A stretch of 64,000 bases of DNA, from contig NZ_CP135918.1 of the NCBI RefSeq assembly GCF_032393985.1, positions 5,333,724 to 5,397,723 on the forward strand. The letters run 5' to 3'. Position numbers and translations under genes: made by a program. Within the stretch, counting starts at the first letter, position 1, and each line of letters begins with the position of its first letter. This stretch comes from Fischerella sp. JS2. Its GTDB lineage: Bacteria; Cyanobacteriota; Cyanobacteriia; Cyanobacteriales; Nostocaceae. The notes under the pieces were generated by a model that did not search any database, had not been told where the DNA came from, and was given only the letters and a program-made list of their open reading frames with translations. Below are positions 58,178 to 64,000 of this stretch, piece by piece.

Positions 58178-61100
58178 ATGAGCGCACAACAGCTAGAGCA
58201 GGTGAAGCAATTGCAAGCTACCCTCACCAAAATGGAAGTAACGCTAAGTGCGATCGCGGATGCTGTAGTCTGGATAGGAGAAGACCGACGCATTCAATGG
58301 TGCAATTCTAGCTTTGAGTCTCTGGTTAACCAACTCCACGGCACTGTTTGCGGCTTGCAGTTAACTGATTTACTACCTTTAGCACAAACCGGACAACCAG
58401 TTGCGGAAAATTTCTATCCGGATGTGCGATTACTAAATGGGGAATACGCAACAACAAATTATCAGTTAACACAAGGTGAACGTAGCCTGATATTAGAAAT
58501 TTCTGGGAACTGCACTAGATTAGCTGAGGAAAAATTTGCCGTACTGGTGATTCGAGATATTACAAAAATTCAACAAACTCAAGAATCCCTGCAAGAAATT
58601 GAGGAACGATTGCAGACATTAATTAACGCTACACCCGATATTATTTGTTTAAAAGATGGCGAGGGAAGATGGTTGCTGTCAAACCAGGCTAACCTGGAGT
58701 TTTTAGAACTACAAGGCGTTGATTATCGAGGCAAAACCGACGCAGAACTAGCACAATTCGCCAATTTTTATCATGATGTCTTGCTTAATTGCTGCGACAC
58801 AGATGAGCAAGCTTGGCAATTGGCATGTGTGCATCGTGTAGAAGAAATTGTCCCCCGACCTGATGGGACAGCCAGTAGTTTAGATATGATTAAAGCACCC
58901 CTGTTTCACCAGGATGGGAGACGCAAGGCTCTTGTAGTATTAGGGCGGGATATTAGCGAACGGCAAGCCGCGCTACGTGAACGCCAACAAACCCAAGTCA
59001 CTTTAGAAAACTCTTTGTCTTTGTTAAGTGCGATCTTTGAATCAATTCAAGATGGTATCTTAGCAGTTAATACTTACAGTAATATTACCAGTTATAATCA
59101 AAAGTTCTTAGAAATGTGGTCAGTTCCGCCAGAAATTTTGACGGAACCAGATCATTTGAAGCGGTTGATGCATCTAGCGAATCAGCTAAAAGATCCCGAT
59201 GGGTTTTTGCAACGAGTTCGAGAATTATATGCCCAGCCAGAGCTAGTAAGTAACGACTTGTTAGAATTGCGAGATGGCAGAGTATTTGAGCGCTACTCCT
59301 GTCCTCAGCGTATCGGCGAACAAATTATTGGTAGAGTGTGGAGTTTCCGTGATGTTACTCAACGCCAAAAGTCAGAAGAGGCGCTGCGACAAAGTGAGTT
59401 GCAATACCGTAGTATTTTTGAAGCAATCAATGATGGACTATTTATTACTGAGATAGAAACTGAAAAAGTCGTCGAAGTGAATCCGGCTGCTTGCCAAATG
59501 CATGGTTACACCTACGAAGAATTTATCGCTTTGCATCCATCAGCCTACATTCACCCAGACTCCCATCATGTTTTCTATGAGTATCTGAAGACAATGCGAG
59601 TCGGTGAGCAATTTTACGGGCAAGCGGTTGATGTCTGCAAAGATGGTACTTTAATAGATGTGGAAGTCAAAGGTACAACTTGCATTTACAACGGAAAGCC
59701 ACATGTTTTAGCTATAGTGCGAGATATTACAGTTCGCAAACTTATTGAGGAAGCCTTACGCCAAAGCGAAGCACAATACCGCGATTTGGTACAAACAGCC
59801 AACTGCATCATTCTGCGTTGGGATGGCAATGGTGACATTATATTTTTAAATGATTACGGTCAAAGGCTGTTTGGCTTCGATGTAGATGAAATTATCGGAC
59901 GCAATGTCGTTGGCACAATTGTTCCCGAAACTGAAACTTCTGGACGCGACTTACAGGCATTAATGGTGGATATTTGTCAGCACCCAGAAAAGTATATATT
60001 TAACGAAAACGAGAACTTGTGTAAAAATGGCGATCGCGTTTGGATAGTCTGGGCAAATAAGCCTATTTTAGATGAGCGAGGCAACTTAATTGAAATTCTT
60101 TCAGTAGGGACTGATGCTACAAAACGCAAACGCGCTGAAGCAGCCCTCCAGGAAAGTGAGTTAAAGTTCCGTACTATTGTTGAAAATGCCAATGATCTGA
60201 TATTTGTTCTCAACCTAGACGGAATTTTTACCTATCACTCGCCTAATGTCACCTCAATTATGGGATATAGCTTGGCAGAAATCGAAGGTCATTCTGTGGT
60301 GGAGTTTACCAAACCAGAAGATTTGGCAATTAGCGCTGCTGCATTACAAAGGGCAGCTTTAGGGGAAAAGTTGACTGGTATTGAGGTGCGACTGCGACAC
60401 AAAAACGGCAGTTGGCGTTGGTTTAACTTTAACACTTCCACAATTAATACTTCTAGTGGTGAAATTGCGATCGCAGGTGTGGGACGCGATATTACAGAAC
60501 GCAAGCAAGCAGAAGAAGCCTTACGTCGTAGTGAAATGAAATACCGCAACATCTTTGAAAATTCTCAAGTAGGGATTTTTCGCACTCGCCAGAAAGATGG
60601 ATTAATAGTGGATGCTAATCAACGCGGTGCGGAGATTCTAGGTTTTGCCTGTGCTGCTGACCTGATTGGCAAACATTTCACCACTGACTTATATGTTAAT
60701 ATAAATGACCGCACCCGAATGTTAGCTGAGTTAGAAAAGTACGGCGAGGTACGTAACTTTGAACTCGCATTGCGTCGCTTTGATGGCTCTGTCGTTTGGG
60801 TATTATTGTCAATCCGCCTCAATGTAGAAGAGTCTTGTTTAGATTCTGTCTTTACAGATATTAGCGATCGCAAATACCAAGAACAAGCTTTACGCTTAAT
60901 TGTTGAGGGGACAGCAGCTAAAACAGGTGATGAATTCTTTAATTCCTGCGTTCGTTACCTTGCTGAGGTATTGCAAGTTCAGTATGCCCTAGTGACTGAA
61001 TTTAATGATGAGCCAAAAACGAAAGTCCGGACTTTGGCTTTTTGGTGTTGTGGGAATATTGGTGACAACTTGGAATATGATTTGCGCGGTACACCTTGTC

Positions 61101-63787
61101 AACACACTTTACAAGGCAAGATGTGTCACTACCCCCAACAAGTGCAAGCCGCTTTCCCCGAAGATGCAGATTTAGTGAGGATGAATGCCGAAAGTTTTCT
61201 AGGTGTTCCTCTGACTAGTTCATGCGGCGAAATCATTGGACATCTAGCAGTGATAGATGTCAAACCAATGCAGCCCGATCCGGGGCGGGAACTGATTATG
61301 AAAATTTTTGCTGCCCGTGCCGGTGCGGAACTAGAACGCAAACAAGCAGAAGCAGCCCTACAGCAAAGCGAGTTAAAGTTTCGCACGATCGTGGAAAAAG
61401 TTAATGATGTACTATTTGTTATTAATCCTCATGGGGTATTTACTTACATATCCCCTAATATCTTGAATACTACCGGATTTGCCCCCCAGGAAATAGAAGG
61501 CAATCACTTTGCATCCTTTACCCATCCCGAAGACGTGCCAAAATGTCTAGATGCCGCCCAAACTGTTTTAGCAACAGGTGAAGGAATTTCTAATACTGAG
61601 TTTCGTGGCAGACGTCGTAATGGGGGCTGGGTTTGGCAAACTGCAAACATAGTCCGCACACAAGATGCCCAAGGTAATTTCCAGATTGTGGGCATAGCTC
61701 GTGATATTAGCGATCGCAAACAGGCAGAGGAAGCCTTGCAACGTCGTACTCAAGCAGAAAGTTTAATTAGCAGCATTTCTCGGCAATTTATTGACCAAGA
61801 TTTAGAAACAGCAATTAATTTTACACTACAAGCGATCGCTCAGTTTATTGATGCTGAACACAGTTGCATTTTTGAATGCTCCAGCGATCAAAGAGAATTT
61901 TATCTCATTCATGAATGGTGCAGTGAAGATGTTCCCCCATTGATTGATATTGCCAGAGGTTCGCCTGTGGAAGCTTTCCCCTATTTCTATGAGCCGATTC
62001 TCTGTGGTAGACATCGCCAAATCTCTTGTGTGGAAAAACTACCGCCCCATCTACCTGAGCGAAAATTGTTTGCAAGTATGTCGTTTCAATCTTTACTTGC
62101 TGTACCCATGCTTCATGCTGGTAGAGTGGTTGGGTTTGTGGGTGCAGCGATGATTCATCAGACGAAAACCTGGAACCAAGAAGATATTAATTTATTAAAA
62201 CTCGTAGGTGAAATCATAGCGATCGGTCGATCTAGGCATCAAGCAGAAGAGGCACTGAGAATTGCCAAAGAAGCCGCCGAAACTGCTAACCGTGCCAAAA
62301 GTGCTTTTTTGGCTAATATGAGTCACGAACTCCGCACGCCTTTAAATGCCATCCTGGGTTTTTCTCAATTAATGGAACGAGACACCAGCCTCAACTCAAA
62401 TCAGCGTGAATCTTTGGCTACCATTAACCGTAGTGGCGAACACTTACTCAACCTGATTAACGATGTGTTGGAAATGTCCAAAATAGAAGCCGGACACATT
62501 GTTTGCAACCCCGAAGATTTCGATCTTTATTTACTGTTGCAAATTTTACAAGAAATGTTCCAGGCACGGACACAAGCAAAGCATTTGTTTCTCAACTTTG
62601 AAATTGCTCCCGATCTTCCCCGTTATATCAACACAGACGAGGGCAAACTCCGCCAAGTTCTGATTAACCTCTTGGGTAATGCCGTTAAATTTACACAAGC
62701 AGGAGGAGTAACATTACGGGCGAGGTTGGGGACTGGAGATCGGGGACAAGGCGGACAAAAAGGAAATTTTTCTTCCCACACTTCCAGACGCGATGAATCG
62801 CGTCTCTACATTACTCCCCACACTCCCCATCTCCCCAATCCCCAATCCCTAATCTTTGAAGTCGAAGACACCGGACGGGGGATCGCACCAGAAGAAATGG
62901 AGAATCTTTTCCAGCCTTTTGTCCAGACAACAAGCGGTATCCAAACTAAGGAAGGTACTGGGTTAGGGCTAACTATCAGCCGTCAGTTTGTGCGATTGCT
63001 GGGGGGTGAGATTCACTTTAGTAGTACCTTGGGACAAGGATCTACTTTTAGCTTTGATATCCAAGTCAATTTGGCATCAGCATTGAAAGTTGCACCAAAG
63101 TTGAGTAAGGGACGGGTGATTGGGTTGGCAGCAGATCAACCCTCTTACCGTATTCTCGTAGTGGACGATCGCCCCGAAAACCGTGACTTAATTGTGCAAC
63201 TCCTTGGTAGTGTAGGTTTTGAGGTAGATGCTGCCAATAACGGGCAAGAAGCGATCGCTAGATGGCAAAATCGACAACCCCACCTAATATGGATGGATAT
63301 GCGGATGCCTATAATGAACGGTTACGACGCAACAAAAGAAATTAGAGCCAGGGAAAAAACTACAGCTACAAATTTCCGCACTGTAATTATTGCTCTGACT
63401 GCTAGTGCTTTTGAAGAACAACAGGCAAGTATCTTAGCCGTTGGTTGCGACGATTTAATTCGCAAGCCATTCCGAGAACAAGTAATTTTTGAAAAGATAG
63501 CTGAATATTTGCAGGTACGCTATGTGTATGCAGAAGACAGCAGCGACAATGTAACAAGCAATCAGTCAGAGAATATTCAATCTTCCATTGTGGATCTGCA
63601 CTCTGCGATTACTGTGATGTCGGCTGCATGGCTAGAAGAAGTTAATCAAGCAGCAGTTGAAGTTGATGCTGAGCGAATTTTCCAATTAATAGAGCAAATT
63701 CCGCAAACTCATTCTGACTTGGCAGAAAATTTAGCAAATTTAGTACGCAGTTTCTGCTTTGATGAAATTATTGAACTAACGAATTGA
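58178..63787 (+). CDS. Giant hybrid histidine kinase (8 PAS, 2 GAF, HisKA, HATPase, REC)
   Basis: 1,869 residues from ATG 58178 (AAGGAG before it; the frame opens 66 bases earlier, without a ribosome-binding site). PAS domains begin at about residues 15, 143, 281, 410, 534, 664, 789 and 1068; GAF domains at about 913 and 1193. HisKA has H1383 in ANMSHELRTPL. The HATPase (~1480-1640) is split by a 43-residue insert (~1516-1558) of repeat origin. A REC domain (~1657-1775) has D1707 in LIWMDMRMPI, and a helical tail ends the protein. No transmembrane helix is seen; it would be a cytosolic sensor of unknown ligands or redox state. A response regulator follows 53 bases later on the same strand. 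Confidence 0.93.
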   Translation: MSAQQLEQVKQLQATLTKMEVTLSAIADAVVWIGEDRRIQWCNSSFESLVNQLHGTVCGLQLTDLLPLAQTGQPVAENFYPDVRLLNGEYATTNYQLTQGERSLILEISGNCTRLAEEKFAVLVIRDITKIQQTQESLQEIEERLQTLINATPDIICLKDGEGRWLLSNQANLEFLELQGVDYRGKTDAELAQFANFYHDVLLNCCDTDEQAWQLACVHRVEEIVPRPDGTASSLDMIKAPLFHQDGRRKALVVLGRDISERQAALRERQQTQVTLENSLSLLSAIFESIQDGILAVNTYSNITSYNQKFLEMWSVPPEILTEPDHLKRLMHLANQLKDPDGFLQRVRELYAQPELVSNDLLELRDGRVFERYSCPQRIGEQIIGRVWSFRDVTQRQKSEEALRQSELQYRSIFEAINDGLFITEIETEKVVEVNPAACQMHGYTYEEFIALHPSAYIHPDSHHVFYEYLKTMRVGEQFYGQAVDVCKDGTLIDVEVKGTTCIYNGKPHVLAIVRDITVRKLIEEALRQSEAQYRDLVQTANCIILRWDGNGDIIFLNDYGQRLFGFDVDEIIGRNVVGTIVPETETSGRDLQALMVDICQHPEKYIFNENENLCKNGDRVWIVWANKPILDERGNLIEILSVGTDATKRKRAEAALQESELKFRTIVENANDLIFVLNLDGIFTYHSPNVTSIMGYSLAEIEGHSVVEFTKPEDLAISAAALQRAALGEKLTGIEVRLRHKNGSWRWFNFNTSTINTSSGEIAIAGVGRDITERKQAEEALRRSEMKYRNIFENSQVGIFRTRQKDGLIVDANQRGAEILGFACAADLIGKHFTTDLYVNINDRTRMLAELEKYGEVRNFELALRRFDGSVVWVLLSIRLNVEESCLDSVFTDISDRKYQEQALRLIVEGTAAKTGDEFFNSCVRYLAEVLQVQYALVTEFNDEPKTKVRTLAFWCCGNIGDNLEYDLRGTPCQHTLQGKMCHYPQQVQAAFPEDADLVRMNAESFLGVPLTSSCGEIIGHLAVIDVKPMQPDPGRELIMKIFAARAGAELERKQAEAALQQSELKFRTIVEKVNDVLFVINPHGVFTYISPNILNTTGFAPQEIEGNHFASFTHPEDVPKCLDAAQTVLATGEGISNTEFRGRRRNGGWVWQTANIVRTQDAQGNFQIVGIARDISDRKQAEEALQRRTQAESLISSISRQFIDQDLETAINFTLQAIAQFIDAEHSCIFECSSDQREFYLIHEWCSEDVPPLIDIARGSPVEAFPYFYEPILCGRHRQISCVEKLPPHLPERKLFASMSFQSLLAVPMLHAGRVVGFVGAAMIHQTKTWNQEDINLLKLVGEIIAIGRSRHQAEEALRIAKEAAETANRAKSAFLANMSHELRTPLNAILGFSQLMERDTSLNSNQRESLATINRSGEHLLNLINDVLEMSKIEAGHIVCNPEDFDLYLLLQILQEMFQARTQAKHLFLNFEIAPDLPRYINTDEGKLRQVLINLLGNAVKFTQAGGVTLRARLGTGDRGQGGQKGNFSSHTSRRDESRLYITPHTPHLPNPQSLIFEVEDTGRGIAPEEMENLFQPFVQTTSGIQTKEGTGLGLTISRQFVRLLGGEIHFSSTLGQGSTFSFDIQVNLASALKVAPKLSKGRVIGLAADQPSYRILVVDDRPENRDLIVQLLGSVGFEVDAANNGQEAIARWQNRQPHLIWMDMRMPIMNGYDATKEIRAREKTTATNFRTVIIALTASAFEEQQASILAVGCDDLIRKPFREQVIFEKIAEYLQVRYVYAEDSSDNVTSNQSENIQSSIVDLHSAITVMSAAWLEEVNQAAVEVDAERIFQLIEQIPQTHSDLAENLANLVRSFCFDEIIELTN
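62724..62852 (+). repeat. Repeat block inserted in frame in the kinase HATPase
   Basis: It encodes residues ~1516-1558, between LRAR and LIFEVEDTGRGI, which are adjacent in related kinases. It contains a hairpin AGACGCGA-TGAA-TCGCGTCT (62786-62805, perfect 8-base stem), followed by CTAC, and CCCCAATCCCCAATCCC-type runs (62815-62850). These are typical of intergenic repeats in this genome, yet they are read as protein with no stop. Confidence 0.75.
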
Positions 63788-63840
63788 ATCAGTGAACAGT
63801 TAACAGTTAATAGGGAATAGGAAAATAAAGGAAGTCGGCA

Positions 63841-64000
63841 GTGAGAATCTTGCTCATCGAGGATGACGAGGTATTAGTGAGTGTTTTGTTGCAGTCTTTG
63901 ACCAAGCAACACTATGTTGTTGATGTTGTTCAGGATGGTCAAATGGGCTGGGAATATAGCCAAAGCACAAACTACGACCTGCTGCTGATGGATGTGGGAT
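63841..64000 (+). CDS. Response regulator, N-terminal part (cut by window end)
   Basis: Starts with GTG at 63841 and reads VRILLIEDDEVLVSVLLQSL, continuing SLTKQHYVVDVVQDGQMGWE and LLLMDVG. The EDD pocket and the start of the LMDV phospho-acceptor block are visible. The gene continues beyond the window, so the output domain is unknown. Its opening matches the first receiver of the 9602 regulator (RILLVEDD). It is the probable partner of the giant kinase, 53 bases upstream. Confidence 0.88.
   Translation, partial: MRILLIEDDEVLVSVLLQSLTKQHYVVDVVQDGQMGWEYSQSTNYDLLLMDVG

Noticed and set aside
1-64000. CRISPR arrays, tRNA or rRNA genes
   Set aside because: No regularly spaced 25-40 base direct repeats with unique spacers, no cloverleaf with CCA-type end and no conserved rRNA blocks were seen. 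The tandem repeats present are heptamers or coding repeats.

Overview
The window is cyanobacterial DNA, most likely from a filamentous heterocyst-forming genus (Nostoc, Calothrix, Scytonema or a relative). The evidence is the very frequent GCGATCGC (HIP1) octamer inside and between genes, low-to-moderate GC content, long AT-rich intergenic stretches with heptamer tandem repeats and GC-rich hairpin repeats, an abundance of PAS/GAF hybrid kinases, and cyanobacteria-typical families (SLH-fasciclin protein, DUF4118 kinase, DUF433/DUF5615 pair). I saw no rRNA, tRNA or CRISPR array. The genus is inference.

Layout. 0.1-6.4 kb is a decayed accessory patch: an AI-2E-type exporter, a serine beta-lactamase-like hydrolase with a frameshifted leader and a truncated tail, a broken IS200-type tnpA carrying an inserted repeat, two small unknown genes, a start-less gene fragment, and a ribbon-helix-helix (RHH) gene behind an array of TAGCATTA half-sites and directly in front of an apparently intact TnpB nuclease. 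6.4-11.5 kb: two MscS channels flanking a LapA-like gene with an in-frame stop, then a five-domain RcaC-like response regulator. 12.1-16.3 kb: an ECF-type transporter operon (S component, fused double ATPase, EcfT) translationally coupled to a Ca2+/cation antiporter. 16.4-37.8 kb: a long, mostly minus-strand set that looks like glycogen/alpha-glucan use plus stress and metal handling (GH15, debranching-type enzyme, GH31, two SDRs, CDF, Nramp-like, PRC-barrel, PAP2, metallophosphoesterase, YflT-type stress protein). 38.3-47 kb: a class A PBP, signalling proteins, a TetR regulator and a SPOR/phosphodiester glycosidase protein. 47.5-52.5 kb: an SLH-fasciclin surface protein and an ECF42-type sigma factor opposite an operon of DGPF/YciI and VOC genes, with two candidate ECF42 promoters between them. 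52.6-64 kb: hybrid kinases, response regulators, small cupin, NTF2 and MarR genes, and a DUF433/DUF5615 toxin-antitoxin-like pair.

How genes may work together (inference). The RHH protein probably binds the TAGCATTA sites and controls its own gene and tnpB. The ECF42 sigma factor probably transcribes the YciI/VOC operon. The MarR protein probably binds the GTTGACATA inverted repeat between itself and the NTF2/cupin pair. The glycoside hydrolases would together convert glycogen or starch to glucose. Several genes are clearly decaying: tnpA, the LapA-like gene, a permease, a DHFR-family gene, an alpha/beta-hydrolase tail and a DUF433 fragment. Mobile repeats have also entered coding sequence in frame, most clearly in the roughly 1,870-residue kinase.
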